Shown one piece after another: positions 8,584 through 18,049 of a stretch of DNA of 64,000 bases. Where the stretch lies: contig NZ_CP063458.1 in the NCBI RefSeq assembly GCF_015169395.1, forward strand, positions 7,089,954 through 7,153,953, in the 5' to 3' direction. Every line of letters begins with the position of its first letter. Within the stretch, counting starts at the first letter, position 1. The position numbers were made by a program, and so were the translations under genes. This stretch comes from Humisphaera borealis (GTDB lineage: Bacteria; Planctomycetota; Phycisphaerae; Tepidisphaerales; Tepidisphaeraceae). Under the pieces are notes generated by a model that saw only the letters and a program-made list of their open reading frames with translations, had not been told where the DNA came from and made no database searches.

Positions 8584-9347
8584 AGCCGCCCACGGAAGAA
8601 CCTCCCCTGACGGATGAAGAGCGTGCGATCTACGCTTGGCAGATGCGCATTCCCGGCCTGGGCGAGCCTGGCCAGCAGAAGCTCAAAGGGGCTTCGGTAC
8701 TGATCTCGCGGTGCGGCGGGCTGGGTGGTGCTGTCGCCTACGAACTGGCTGCCGCGGGCGTTGGCAGGCTGGTCATCGCGCATGCAGGGAATGTGAAGCC
8801 CAGTGACCTCAACCGCCAGCTGTTGATGACGCATGATCAGATCGGCCGGTCGCGTATTGAGTCGATCGACCGCCGATTGCGCGAGCTGAACCCGCGTCTG
8901 GAGATCGTGCCCGTTGCCGAGAACGTGTCGTCAGCGAACGCCGATCGACTCGTCGCGCAGGCGGACATCGTGGTGGACGCCGCCCCCCTGTTTGAAGAGC
9001 GTTTCGCACTGAACGACGCCGCCGTCCGGCAGCACAAGCCGATGGTGGAGTGCGCCGTTTACGAGATGGATGTCCATGTCACCACGATCCTGCCCGGCCG
9101 CACGCCGTGCCTGCGGTGTATCGTCCCTGAGATGCCGGTCGATTGGAAAAGACAGTTCCCGATCCTGGGCGCCGTGTCGGGCGTCGCCGGGTGCATTGGC
9201 GCGGTCGAGGTGGTCAAACTGTTGACCGGCATCGGCAAGCCGCTGGCCGGTGTTCGGCTGGTGATGAACCTCGACACCATGCAGGTCCGGCAGTTGAAGC
9301 TGATGCGCGACCCCGGATGCCCGGCATGCGGTTCGCCGGCGAGTTGA
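8580..9347 (+). CDS. ThiF/MoeB/HesA-family E1-like adenylyltransferase with altered active site
   Basis: The product has 255 residues and is the last gene of the coupled operon. The Rossmann region ISRCGGLGGAVAYELAAAGVG (about residues 42-62) and SDLNRQLL align with the nucleotide-binding and SNLQRQ segments of MoeB/ThiF. Two CxxC pairs, CLRC at about 178-181 and CPAC near the end, would bind structural zinc. MoeB adenylates the C-terminal glycine of MoaD in molybdenum-cofactor synthesis, which would fit the importer. Two differences matter. The usual DxD after the glycine loop reads IAHAGN, and the magnesium-binding Asp of the usual CTDN motif is replaced in VVDAAPLFEERF. It may therefore be a diverged or non-adenylating member. 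No MoaD-like small protein is encoded next to it. Confidence 0.8.
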   Translation: MKPPTEEPPLTDEERAIYAWQMRIPGLGEPGQQKLKGASVLISRCGGLGGAVAYELAAAGVGRLVIAHAGNVKPSDLNRQLLMTHDQIGRSRIESIDRRLRELNPRLEIVPVAENVSSANADRLVAQADIVVDAAPLFEERFALNDAAVRQHKPMVECAVYEMDVHVTTILPGRTPCLRCIVPEMPVDWKRQFPILGAVSGVAGCIGAVEVVKLLTGIGKPLAGVRLVMNLDTMQVRQLKLMRDPGCPACGSPAS

Positions 9348-9488
9348 ACGAATCGGGACGGGCGGGCGGTCGATCCGTGTCCGTTCGTCTGCGACGGTGG
9401 ACGGCAGCGGCTCTCGCACTGGACGTTCAATGCCGAGCCGCCTATGTTGCTCGACACGCATCGTACGAGATTGAGGAGGTTCGACCGC

Positions 9489-9863
9489 GTGAACATGTCC
9501 CACGCCACAACCACCACGCCGGGGTGGACGTTTCTGAGCAACCACGCCCACGTTCTGTTGCTGATCGCCGCCGACCCGGGCACCAAGCTTCGGGACGTCG
9601 CAGACCGGGTCGGTATTACCGAGCGTGCGGTACAGCGGATCGTTGCCGATCTCGAGGAAGCGAAATACATCGAGCGTGAGCGCGTCGGGCGGCGTAATCA
9701 CTACCGGGTTCACCCGGAACTGCCCTTGCGACACCCAATTGAAGCGCATACCGAAGTCGGTGCGCTGCTCGAACTGGTCCTGCGCAAGTCCGACCCGGCC
9801 CCGAAAGGCAAGTCCGGGTCTTCAGAACCGTCCGTCCGTCGCCGGTCGAAGGCCCGGCCCTGA
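9489..9863 (+). CDS. Winged-helix transcriptional regulator (ArsR/MarR-like)
   Basis: The start is the GTG at 9489, with AGGAGG ending 9 nt upstream; an ATG at 9495 and one at 9444 are in frame. The product has about 124 residues. The helix-turn-helix is [45 protein letters not shown] (about residues 30-74), with the wing in [12 protein letters not shown]; this is the winged-helix form found in ArsR-like and MarR-like repressors. The C-terminus is a basic, disordered tail ([17 protein letters not shown]). There is no cysteine pair for metal sensing. It lies 228 nt upstream of dabB in the same direction, with an imperfect palindrome in between, so it is a plausible local regulator of the dab-cysD operon. 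Confidence 0.75.
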   Translation: MNMSHATTTTPGWTFLSNHAHVLLLIAADPGTKLRDVADRVGITERAVQRIVADLEEAKYIERERVGRRNHYRVHPELPLRHPIEAHTEVGALLELVLRKSDPAPKGKSGSSEPSVRRRSKARP

Positions 9864-10014
9864 CTCTCGCGGCATCGGTTCATCACTTCCATCTGCCTGA
9901 TTTCTGAATCCATCTTGATGGCCTGGCCACGCCGGGTTCGCATTGCCGCGCGATCCGAATCGGCCTGGCAATGGCGGGAAATTTCCGATTCTTCCCGACA
10001 GTTGCCCTCTGCAG

Positions 10015-10070
10015 TTGACACGCCGAAATATTCGCGATAAACAATACGCGACAACTATGTCGTAAATTGT
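10015..10070 (+). promoter_or_regulatory. Candidate promoter and palindromic operator in front of dabB
   Basis: A perfect -35 hexamer TTGACA lies at 10015-10020, with a weak -10 candidate GATAAA at 10036-10041 (15 nt spacing). Directly after it is a 30-bp imperfect palindrome at 10041-10070: ACAATACGCGAC, six bases, then GTCGTAAATTGT. Nine of twelve arm positions match. This stretch is conspicuously AT-rich in a GC-rich neighbourhood. The palindrome overlaps or follows the -10 and ends 21 nt before the dabB start, a usual repressor position. The regulator at 9489-9863 is the obvious candidate to bind it. Confidence 0.5.
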
Positions 10071-10091
10071 GTATCGCATATTGGAGATCGT

Positions 10092-11594
10092 ATGTTTTCT
10101 GTCCGGCGACGTTCGTCCTCAAGTGGCGGGGGGATGTTTGTGGCGTTGGTACTGGCCGGCGCGGCGGCGGCAGCGGTCGCGTGGCAGGCGGCTTGGCCGC
10201 AGCCGCTGAAGGTTGCCGGATTCACCATCGACCGGCTGAGTGCAACACTGGCGCTCCTCGTCGGTCTGGTCGGGGCCGCAACTTACCGGTTCTCGACACG
10301 GTACCTCGACGATGCCGCAGGCCGCCGCCGGTTCCTGCGATGGCTCCTGATCACCGTGTGCGCTGCCTATGCCCTTGTGCTGTCCACTGACCTGCTGCTG
10401 CTGTTTGCCGCATGGTCGCTGACCAGTGCCGGATTACACCGCCTGCTGACGTTCTATCCGGATCGGCCGCAGGCCTTGGCTCCGGCGCGTAAGAAGTTTG
10501 TCATCAGCCGATTGGGTGACGTGGCGCTGCTCGCGGCGATCGCGCTGATCTGGCGCGGTTGGGGAACTACGGATCTTCACGTCTTCATTGCCGCGGTCCG
10601 GGAAGGGGCAGCTACGGGCGCCGCCGATTGGGTTGCAATGCTCGTGGCCGTCGCCGCGTTGACCAAGTCGGCGCAGTTCCCCTTCCACAGCTGGCTCCCT
10701 GAAACAATGGAGTCCCCGACTCCCGTCTCGGCGCTGATGCACGCGGGGATCATCAATGCCGGTGGCGTACTGCTGCTTCGGTTCGCGCCGCTGCTGGCGA
10801 CGGCCCCAGCCGCGCTGACGCTGCTCGTGCTGATCGGCACTTTGACCGCCGCCCTTGGGACGGTGTCGATGTGGTCGCAGGTCAAGGTCAAACGTCAACT
10901 CGCCTGGTCCACGGTCGCCCAGATGGGGTTCATGATGGTCCAATGCGGGTTAACTGTGTTCCCGGCCGCGGCTCTGCATATTGTCGGGCACGGGTGCTAC
11001 AAGGCATGGAGCTTCCTGCGGTCGGGCGGACTGCCGGCGTCGGCCGCACCGGTTCGCCCGGCGTCGCCGGTGAGGACACTCGCCCTTGCAGCCCTGGGCA
11101 CGCTGCTGGCCATCCCCGCTCTTCGGGTGGCTTCCTCGATCACGGGGTTCGATCCGAGCCACTCGCCCGGCGAGATGGCGATGTCCGCAGTCGTCGCGAT
11201 CGCCATCGGTCAACTCTGGGTCGGGCTCTTCCGAACATCTGTCTCCGGCCCAGCAGCCGTGGGTTGGCGCGTCGTCGCGGGTGTCGCAGCGACCTTTGCC
11301 GCGGCGGGAATGGCATTCGGAATCTTTCACGGCGTGACGGTGTTCCTGGCTCCCGCGCTGGGCCCGATCCAACCTCCCACTGCGTCCTGGGCGTGGGTGC
11401 TGGCGAGTATTCCCGTGCTGACGTTCGCGGGACTGGCTGTTCTCCATGCGTGCCTGCCCGCCCTGGCGCGAACGCGGGCGGGACGGGCGTTGTACGTGCA
11501 CGCCCTGCACGGCTTTTACTTCGGCGCGGTCGCGGACCGCGCGGTGGAACGACTCTGGCCGATTCGAGCACGAAAGGACGTGGCACTTGCGTGA
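10092..11594 (+). CDS. dabB: DabB: NuoL-like membrane subunit of the DAB inorganic-carbon transporter
   Basis: The product has 500 residues; start ATG with GGAG upstream. It is a polytopic protein of the proton-conducting NuoL/MrpA family, with the diagnostic segment TKSAQFPFHSWLPETMESPTPVSALMHAGIINAGG around residues 193-228. It contains the charged residues (K in TKSAQ, H in SALMHAG) used in proton translocation. Complex I or Mrp genes are absent here; instead a DUF2309 (DabA) gene follows with overlapping ends, the defining arrangement of the DAB system. Known DAB complexes use cation flux through DabB to drive CO2 hydration in DabA, trapping bicarbonate in the cytoplasm. Confidence 0.88.
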   Translation: MFSVRRRSSSSGGGMFVALVLAGAAAAAVAWQAAWPQPLKVAGFTIDRLSATLALLVGLVGAATYRFSTRYLDDAAGRRRFLRWLLITVCAAYALVLSTDLLLLFAAWSLTSAGLHRLLTFYPDRPQALAPARKKFVISRLGDVALLAAIALIWRGWGTTDLHVFIAAVREGAATGAADWVAMLVAVAALTKSAQFPFHSWLPETMESPTPVSALMHAGIINAGGVLLLRFAPLLATAPAALTLLVLIGTLTAALGTVSMWSQVKVKRQLAWSTVAQMGFMMVQCGLTVFPAAALHIVGHGCYKAWSFLRSGGLPASAAPVRPASPVRTLALAALGTLLAIPALRVASSITGFDPSHSPGEMAMSAVVAIAIGQLWVGLFRTSVSGPAAVGWRVVAGVAATFAAAGMAFGIFHGVTVFLAPALGPIQPPTASWAWVLASIPVLTFAGLAVLHACLPALARTRAGRALYVHALHGFYFGAVADRAVERLWPIRARKDVALA

Positions 11595-14013
11595 AGTAAT
11601 GAACCATGATGCGGAAGTTCTGGACGAAGCGTCCGTAACGTTGATCGTCGAGCGGGTTTGCAGCCGGATTGCGCCCTTGTGGGACCTGCCGAACTATGTC
11701 GCAGTGAACCCGTTTCTCGGATTCACTTCGCGGCCCCTGGACGAGGCGGCACGTGAGATCTCTGACGGGCTGGGCGCCCGGGTCCTGCCCCCGGTCGAGT
11801 ATTACCGGCAGCGCTGGGCAGAGTACGCATTCGATCAGGCGGTGCTCGACGCTTCGGCCCGCCGCCACGGCTTCGATCCGGCAGACCTGGAGGCGGTTCT
11901 TGAAGGCCGCCAATCAGCGCCGGTGCGCGCTGCCTCGCCGGTCCTGTCGCTGGCAGAGAGGCTCGACCGCGCCCGGGGCAGCCGGTGGAATGAGGCTGTT
12001 GTTCGATCGATCGCGCGGTGGTGCGCGGTCTATGCGACCGGTGACGCCGACAGTGGTGCCTGGGGCACGCTCGCCACGCATCGAGGTCTGTTCGCCTCCT
12101 GGCGGGAGGCCGAGACGATCGACCGCACGCTGGAGATCGCCGGCCTGGCAGGCTGGCGGGCGTGGGTCGGTCGGCTTCCGGAATCGCCGGCTGCGGCGAC
12201 GGCGTTGATGCTCAGCAAACTTGACCTGCCCAAGGCCAGTCGTGAGGACTACCTCTACCACCTTCTCGGCGACCTGCTGGGCTGGGCGTCGTACTTCCGG
12301 CGGTCATCTTGGTACGCCGGCAACAGCAAAGCCGGTCTACTGCCGGAACTGCTGGCGATCCGTCTCTGCGCTGACATGGCGGTAAACGAACTAGCAAAGC
12401 ACCCGGCGAACCCGCCCCGACCCGAGCCAGAGCCCAGTGTTGAGGACGAGTCGACGCGGGTTGCCCTTCAGGACGCGTTGGAGGACGGCTACGTCGCCGG
12501 ACTGCTCCAGACGCTTCATCCCCCGTCGGAAGCAACAGCCGCGCGGCCGGCCGTGCAGGCGGTGTTCTGCATCGACGTCCGGTCTGAGCCGCTGCGGCGT
12601 CACTTGGAGGCGCAGTCCCGTGAGGTTGAGACGCTCGGGTTCGCCGGGTTCTTCGGCGTCTCATTGGATTGGCAGTCGGGCGACGAGCGGAGTACGCGGT
12701 GCCCCGTGCTGCTCCGGCCGGCGGTAAGCCTGCGAGCGATCGGTGAGCCGTCCAGATCGACCGGATCATCTGCTCTGAAGCACCTGCAATCCGCACCGGC
12801 CGGTGCGTTCTCCGTGGTCGAAACGCTCGGCGTCCTATACGGCATCGGCCTGCTCCGCGACGCCGCGGTCGTCGGAGGTAACCGGGTCGCTGCAGACGGG
12901 AGCGAGCCATTCAGTCTTGCCGATGACCGTGCCGGCCTCGGTCTGGACATCGCCGCACGAACGGAACTGGCGCGGGGGATCCTGAAGAACACGGGACTGC
13001 ATCACCCGCTGGCACGGCTCGTCCTTCTTTGCGGACACGAAGGCCGAAGCGCGAACAACCCCCACGTCGCCGGTCTGCATTGCGGCGCCTGCGGCGGTCA
13101 CGGCGGGGGGATTAACGCCCGGGTTGCCGCCGCAGTGCTGAACGACCCCATGGTCCGTTCCGGCCTGCGGTCGCGGGGCGTGGTGGTTCCCGAGGACACC
13201 TGGTTTGTCGCCGGCGTTCACGACACGTCGGTCGACAAAGTCACGCTTCTTGATGTCGCGAACGTGCCCGCGACGCACCAGGGCGACCTGGCCCGGTTGA
13301 GCACATGGCTTTCGGCAGCCGGCGAAGCGACCCGGGCCGAGCGGGCGACTGCACTCGGACTCGCGGACCAGCCTGCCGATCGGCTCGCCCGACTGTTCGA
13401 CCAAAGGGCGCGCGACGCTTCGGAAGTACGCCCGGAATGGGGCCTGGCTCGCAACGCGGCGTTCATCGCGGCGCGTCGGGCGCGCACCAGGGGTGTTGAT
13501 CTGGCCGGCCGCGCCTTCCTTCACGAGTACGACGCCGCAGCCGACCCCGACAACGTCGTCCTCACCCTGATCCTCACCGCGCCGGTCGTCGTCGCTTCAT
13601 GGATCAACCTGCAATACTTCGCATCGACCGTCGATAACCGGTCGTTCGGCTGCGGTGACAAGACGTTGCATAACCGCGTCGGCACGCTGGGCGTTGTGCT
13701 CGGCAACGGCGGCGATTTGCGGACCGGACTGGCGTTGCAGTCGGTTCATGCCGCCGATGGGAGCTGGTACCACGAGCCGCTGCGGCTGCAGGTAATCGTG
13801 GAGGCGCCGATTGAGAAGATTGAGACCGTCCTGACCGCGCAGCCCGGTGTGAGGGAGCTTGTCGAACACGGCTGGATCAGGCTGTTCGCCATCAGTCCTG
13901 ACGGCCAGGAGCGATACCGCAGGACACCCGGCTCGGGTTGGGAGCTGTACCCGAACGTTGAGGAATCCGGCGAATCGGTCGAGAACGAGCGCCTGCTGGA
14001 GGTCTGCGCGTGA
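11587..14013 (+). CDS. dabA: DabA: DUF2309 zinc carbonic-anhydrase-like subunit of the DAB transporter
   Basis: The start is placed at the TTG at 11587 because AAAGGA ends 8 nt upstream and it overlaps the dabB stop; the ATG at 11599 is the alternative. The product has about 808 residues, the usual DUF2309 length. The zinc-site motifs of DabA are present: VFCIDVRSE gives Cys328 and Asp330, and LCGHEG followed by GLHCGAC gives His484 and Cys499. The 15-residue His-to-Cys spacing equals that of characterised DabA (H524/C539), as far as I recall those numbers. The [10 protein letters not shown] and [11 protein letters not shown] segments are also family hallmarks. It is a peripheral cytoplasmic-face subunit that hydrates CO2. 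The stop overlaps the start of cysD, so all three genes are probably co-translated. Confidence 0.9.
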   Translation: MREVMNHDAEVLDEASVTLIVERVCSRIAPLWDLPNYVAVNPFLGFTSRPLDEAAREISDGLGARVLPPVEYYRQRWAEYAFDQAVLDASARRHGFDPADLEAVLEGRQSAPVRAASPVLSLAERLDRARGSRWNEAVVRSIARWCAVYATGDADSGAWGTLATHRGLFASWREAETIDRTLEIAGLAGWRAWVGRLPESPAAATALMLSKLDLPKASREDYLYHLLGDLLGWASYFRRSSWYAGNSKAGLLPELLAIRLCADMAVNELAKHPANPPRPEPEPSVEDESTRVALQDALEDGYVAGLLQTLHPPSEATAARPAVQAVFCIDVRSEPLRRHLEAQSREVETLGFAGFFGVSLDWQSGDERSTRCPVLLRPAVSLRAIGEPSRSTGSSALKHLQSAPAGAFSVVETLGVLYGIGLLRDAAVVGGNRVAADGSEPFSLADDRAGLGLDIAARTELARGILKNTGLHHPLARLVLLCGHEGRSANNPHVAGLHCGACGGHGGGINARVAAAVLNDPMVRSGLRSRGVVVPEDTWFVAGVHDTSVDKVTLLDVANVPATHQGDLARLSTWLSAAGEATRAERATALGLADQPADRLARLFDQRARDASEVRPEWGLARNAAFIAARRARTRGVDLAGRAFLHEYDAAADPDNVVLTLILTAPVVVASWINLQYFASTVDNRSFGCGDKTLHNRVGTLGVVLGNGGDLRTGLALQSVHAADGSWYHEPLRLQVIVEAPIEKIETVLTAQPGVRELVEHGWIRLFAISPDGQERYRRTPGSGWELYPNVEESGESVENERLLEVCA

Positions 14014-14915
14014 ACTACCGCCATTCGCACCTGCAGCTTCTCGAGGCCGAGGCGATCCACGTGATTCGGGAAGTGGCCGCCGAGTTTCAGAATCCGGTGT
14101 TGCTCTATTCGGCCGGGAAGGACTCGATGTGCCTGGCCCACCTGGCCCGCAAAGCGTTCTGGCCGGGGCGGATTCCGTTCCCGTTTTTACACGTCGCGAC
14201 GACATGGGACTTTCAGGATCTGCTGGCATTCCGCGACCGCTACTGCGCCCAGATCGGGATCAGGCTGATCGTCCACACCAATGAGGAGGCGCTGGCACAA
14301 GGCGTCAATCCGTTCGACTACGCGACGCCGGCCTACAGCGCCGCGATGCAGACCCAATCGCTCGTTCAGGCGTTACAGCGAGGCGGTTTTGACGCCGCGT
14401 TCGGTGGGGCGCGACGGGACGAGGAAAAGAGCCGGGCCAAAGAGCGCGTCTACTCTTTTCGCGACCGCCGCATGCAGTGGGATCCCAAGAGTCAGCGGCC
14501 GGAGTTGTGGGATCTCTACAACGGGAAGGTCAATCCCGGCGAGTCCATTCGAGCATTCCCGCTCAGCAACTGGACGGAACTGGACGTGTGGCAGTACATC
14601 CATCGCGAGCAGGTCCCGCTGCCGGACCTTTACTTCGCCAGGTTGCGGCCGGTGGTCCAGCGGCACGGGCAACTGATCTGCGTGGACGACGAGCGCATGC
14701 GCCTGGAGCCGGGTGAAATCCCGATACAGAAACTCGTGCGTTTCCGGACCCTCGGCGACTATCCCCTGACGGGCGCATCGGAATCGACGGCGACCACCAT
14801 CCCGGAGATCATCGCCGAGACCCTGGTCGCCCGCCGGTCCGAGCGGGAGGGCCGGGTCATTGACCACGATGAAGCGGGGTCGATGGAGCAGAAGAAGCGG
14901 GAGGGGTACTTCTGA
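14010..14915 (+). CDS. cysD: Sulfate adenylyltransferase small subunit CysD
   Basis: The product has 301 residues from a GTG that overlaps the dabA stop by 4 nt. The PP-loop pyrophosphatase motif is [12 protein letters not shown] (about residues 32-43), followed by the CysD hallmarks [27 protein letters not shown] and the full-length C-terminus KKREGYF. The enzyme makes adenosine phosphosulfate from sulfate and ATP, normally as a CysDN heterodimer in which the GTPase CysN drives the reaction. No cysN or cysNC follows: the next gene is a glycoside hydrolase with its own leader. One change from usual CysD is HVATTWDF where HVDT is common. Co-transcription with dabBA is unusual and suggests either an orphan CysD that pairs with a distant CysN or a different adenylation role. 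Confidence 0.88.
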   Translation: MNYRHSHLQLLEAEAIHVIREVAAEFQNPVLLYSAGKDSMCLAHLARKAFWPGRIPFPFLHVATTWDFQDLLAFRDRYCAQIGIRLIVHTNEEALAQGVNPFDYATPAYSAAMQTQSLVQALQRGGFDAAFGGARRDEEKSRAKERVYSFRDRRMQWDPKSQRPELWDLYNGKVNPGESIRAFPLSNWTELDVWQYIHREQVPLPDLYFARLRPVVQRHGQLICVDDERMRLEPGEIPIQKLVRFRTLGDYPLTGASESTATTIPEIIAETLVARRSEREGRVIDHDEAGSMEQKKREGYF

Positions 14916-15042
14916 AGGACGGTGGATCAACCGCAGCCTTCCGTACTTCGGCGCTTGTGGCAGGGTACTGCGGCAAGTTTGAGTATACTTCGAGCCCCAC
15001 GCGGTTCGATGCGAGCCGCACAACGGAAGGCAGGAACAATCG

Positions 15043-16149
15043 ATGTCGCGAAGTAATCCCTTGGTCCGGCTCTGCTGCCGGGCCTTGATCATCGCAATGC
15101 TGGTGGTGCCTGTCTCGGCAGACCCGGTTCCGTCTGCGAAAGATGCGCTCCTGGCGCGCACGCCGCGCCAGGTTGCCGAGCAGCTTTCGGCGGTTTACGG
15201 GCACAAGCTCGACCAGGTGGTTTACATTCCTGCGCTACCGCTGGTTGCCAAACTGCGATTGAGCGAGTTGACCGGCGATGCCAGGTACGCCGACGAAGTA
15301 CACAAGGTGATGGCTCCGTTCCTCGCCGGCGAAAAGTCGCCGGTTCCCAAGTCCGGCAGCGATCAGGCGGGTCATCTGATCTTCGCCGCATTGGCCGACC
15401 GGGCCGAGGGGAAGGATCGCGAACGGTGGGTGGTTCTCTGCCGTGCGGCGGCGGACCAGATCTTCGGCAAGGACGGCAAGCCGTTTGCCATCATGCCGTT
15501 CCATAACGAGATGAGCGACGCCGTCTTCATGTCCGGGCCGATCCTGGCCGCCACGGGCAAACTGACCGGCGACCGCAAGTACTTTGACGCCGCCGTCACG
15601 CACTTCGCGTCGATGCGGAAGCTCTGCGTTCGCCCCGACGGCATCTACCGGCACTCTCCCCTTTGCGACGCCGCCTGGGGCCGTGGCAACGGCTTCCCGG
15701 CGCTGGGGCTGGCGCTGGCGTTAAGCGACTGGCCCGACGATCACCCGGCGAAGAAGGACCTGATCGCCGAGTTTCAGAAGCACCTCGCCGCCCTCAAGCC
15801 GCATCAGGATGCCACGACCGGCTACTGGCACCAGGTCATCGATCACCCGGAGAGCTATGACGAGTACTCGGCCACCTGCATGATCGGGTTTGCGATGCAG
15901 CGGGGAATCAGCCGGGGGTGGCTCAAGAAGGACGAGTTTCGGCCGAGCATCGACCTGGCGTGGCGGGCGATCAAGGAGCGTACGAGCCCCGACGGCAAGC
16001 TGGTCAACGTCTGCTCGGGTACAGGGAAACAGAAAACGCTGAAGGACTACTTCGACCGGCCCGCCATCAACGGCCGTGACGATCGCGGCGGGGCGATGGG
16101 GCTCTTGTTCGCCACTGAGCTGCTGGCCGCCGAAATCGCCCGCAAGTGA
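15043..16149 (+). CDS. GH105-type unsaturated (rhamno)galacturonyl hydrolase, secreted
   Basis: The product has 368 residues and an N-terminal signal peptide (about residues 1-26, PLVRLCCRALIIAMLVVPVSA). The (alpha/alpha)6-barrel family GH88/GH105 is recognised from HNEMSDAVFM, from SPLCDAAWGRGNGFPALGLALAL (the WGRGN-aromatic segment is characteristic of GH105) and from YWHQVIDHPESYDEYSATCM with RGISRGWL. These enzymes remove unsaturated uronic acid from oligosaccharides left by pectate or rhamnogalacturonan lyases. It has its own leader of 127 nt with a TATACT-like -10 at 14984, so it is probably not part of the dab operon. It converges with an esterase gene, and together they fit plant-polysaccharide use. 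Confidence 0.82.
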   Translation: MSRSNPLVRLCCRALIIAMLVVPVSADPVPSAKDALLARTPRQVAEQLSAVYGHKLDQVVYIPALPLVAKLRLSELTGDARYADEVHKVMAPFLAGEKSPVPKSGSDQAGHLIFAALADRAEGKDRERWVVLCRAAADQIFGKDGKPFAIMPFHNEMSDAVFMSGPILAATGKLTGDRKYFDAAVTHFASMRKLCVRPDGIYRHSPLCDAAWGRGNGFPALGLALALSDWPDDHPAKKDLIAEFQKHLAALKPHQDATTGYWHQVIDHPESYDEYSATCMIGFAMQRGISRGWLKKDEFRPSIDLAWRAIKERTSPDGKLVNVCSGTGKQKTLKDYFDRPAINGRDDRGGAMGLLFATELLAAEIARK

Positions 16150-16187
16150 TTTCATCGGCGGTCGGCTTCAAGCCCGGATCGAGCCGG

Positions 16188-17063
16188 TCACTTCTTGAAG
16201 TTCTGCGCCACGAAATCAATCAGCGCCTTGGTTGCCGGATCGTCCGGCATGCCCAGGTCGTTGTTCAGTTTCGAGTGATTGGTGTCCTTGGCACCAAAAG
16301 CCAGCGAAGCCACACCGGCATCCTTCAGGACGCTGTTCAGCCGGAACGCCTGGGCCGAAGTATCGGGATGGCTCGAGACGTAAAGGATGAGGAACGGCGG
16401 AATGCCCTTGCCCTTGGCGACATGGGTGACGGCTGAGAAGTCCCGGTGCTTGGCCGGGTCGTCGCCGAACTTGGCGCGGTGGCCGTACTTGGGTTGGGGC
16501 ATGCCGTGGAGGCGGTTGCGGGTCTCGGCGACTTCGATGATCGCGGGCACGTCGTAGGTATCGCCGTCCACCGGCACGCACCCCTTGATGACGTCAAGGG
16601 ACGAGCCGACTTCCTTCAGATAGCGATCGTCAGTGCAGATCAGTGCCGCCAGTTGTGCGCCGGCGGAGTGCCCGCCGACCAGCACGCGCTTCGGATCGCC
16701 GCCGTACTCGGCGATGTGGTCCTGCACCCATCGGAAGGACTTGGCGACGTCGCGGGTCAGCGTGCCCATATCGACATCGGGGAGCAGGCGGTAGTTCGTG
16801 CTGACAAAGACAAATCCCCTGTCCATGAACGCCTGGGGCTTTGTCTTCACATCGGTCTTGTCTCCCATCTGCCAGCCGCCGCCATGGATCCAGAAGACCA
16901 CGGGACAGTTCCTGGCATCGGCGGGTGCGTAGATGTCCAGCGTCAGCCGAGGCTCTTTCGGCTGCGCGTAGGGGACATCTTTTGTGATCTTGGGTTCGGT
17001 CGCGGCAAGCGAGGTCAACGGGAAAAGGCAGCCGAGAAGTGCGACGGTCAACAAGCGGTTCAT
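16188..17063 (-). CDS. Secreted alpha/beta-hydrolase esterase (BD-FAE / acetyl-esterase type)
   Basis: The start is taken at the ATG at 17061-17063, with GGAGG 7 nt upstream; 291 residues. A signal peptide ([20 protein letters not shown]) precedes the mature enzyme. The oxyanion motif HGGGW is at residues 60-64, and the nucleophile elbow GGHSAG puts Ser133 at the active site. A histidine in KDTNHSKLN near residue 270 and an aspartate before it complete the likely triad. HGGGW plus GxSxG is the hormone-sensitive-lipase/BD-FAE layout, so substrates are likely acetyl or feruloyl esters on polysaccharides. It converges with the GH105-type gene, with 38 nt between their stops. Confidence 0.85.
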   Translation of the reverse strand: MNRLLTVALLGCLFPLTSLAATEPKITKDVPYAQPKEPRLTLDIYAPADARNCPVVFWIHGGGWQMGDKTDVKTKPQAFMDRGFVFVSTNYRLLPDVDMGTLTRDVAKSFRWVQDHIAEYGGDPKRVLVGGHSAGAQLAALICTDDRYLKEVGSSLDVIKGCVPVDGDTYDVPAIIEVAETRNRLHGMPQPKYGHRAKFGDDPAKHRDFSAVTHVAKGKGIPPFLILYVSSHPDTSAQAFRLNSVLKDAGVASLAFGAKDTNHSKLNNDLGMPDDPATKALIDFVAQNFKK

Positions 17064-17591
17064 GGCCGGGCCTCCGTGAGAAGTTGGGGACATTGGGCTG
17101 AAGGGAATGGTAACGAAACGAGGCTTGGATCCCAGCCGAAGTTATTCGGACGCGCAGGAGGCTATCAACCCATGTTTCCAGTCCGTGCTGTGTAAGTGAC
17201 ATCTTGTAGGTTCATCAAGAGCTGATATACACATGTACTCACGGGAACGCGCTTCAAACGACTCCTTAATGACTGAATCAGGTATGTCGATTGGCTTGGG
17301 CCGGCATTTTTGCCAATGCCCACGCACGGGGCCTCAAAATACGGAGTGGGAACCAGTCGTTGTCTTGCGATGGCTGGTGAACTTAACGCCATTGAAGTCC
17401 GAAGAACTATGGGGCTCGTAGGCTAGCCACCATTGCGCGTCGTCCGGCCGTTTGGCCAACTGTCGTCGCGCCCAGATTCTGCCCCGTGTTTACACCGGCC
17501 TGCCGATTCCCACGAACGGCGTGCGCCGTCGGGGCCTCTGCGGTTTTTTACGGGTTCACAGACTGCTTAAGTGTGTTGTACGGAGCTGGCA
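17064..17591. other. Intergenic region without a recognisable gene
   Basis: About 530 nt between the divergent starts of the esterase and the small membrane protein. Short open frames here lack ribosome sites and family features. The left end holds the esterase leader. I see no tRNA, riboswitch or strong hairpin. Confidence 0.5.
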
Positions 17592-17954
17592 ATGAATGCG
17601 TTGCAACTGGTAGGACCCCTCATGGGGGCGGCGGGAATGCTGGTGGCATTGGCGTTGGCGCGATTCGGCACTGACGACTTGGTCAAGCCATCGGCCACGT
17701 TCGGACTCGTCGCCGCGGCGCTGGGACTGTTCCTCTATATCGCCGGGCGTGTCGCCGCCGGCCCCGCGGAAAAGCCCATCCGCCGAACGCCCACCATCAA
17801 GGGCCCCGGCAGGTTTCGTGTCTCAGGCGTAACACGCACCACACAGGCCGACGCCGAGATCCTGGTTGAAGCGGCAAGCGAATCCAACGCGCGCGTCAAG
17901 GCAGAACTCAAGGGGATGGTCGTGACGGCGATCGAGCGGGACTTCGGCATTTGA
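17592..17954 (+). CDS. Small two-helix membrane protein of unknown function
   Basis: The start is taken at the ATG at 17592 with GGAG about 6 nt upstream (another ATG lies at 17571); about 120 residues. Two hydrophobic helices, LVGPLMGAAGMLVALALARFG and FGLVAAALGLFLYIAGRVAAG, are followed by a basic loop and a soluble tail with a charged helix (ASESNARVKAELKGMVVTAIERDFGI). No known motif is seen. The gene stands alone upstream of an inverted-repeat element. Confidence 0.6.
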   Translation: MNALQLVGPLMGAAGMLVALALARFGTDDLVKPSATFGLVAAALGLFLYIAGRVAAGPAEKPIRRTPTIKGPGRFRVSGVTRTTQADAEILVEAASESNARVKAELKGMVVTAIERDFGI

Positions 17955-18049
17955 AAGGCCGTTTGCCCTTGCGGGCTATCTGCAGGCGCGGCCAACGCAC
18001 CACAAGCGCGTGATCGAAGGCTTCATCCCGCTATCTCACGACCCCAGTC

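Noticed and set aside
9444-9488. Upstream ATG for the winged-helix regulator
   Set aside because: The AGGAGG ribosome site lies downstream of it and fits the GTG at 9489; the extra residues are Arg-rich and outside the domain.
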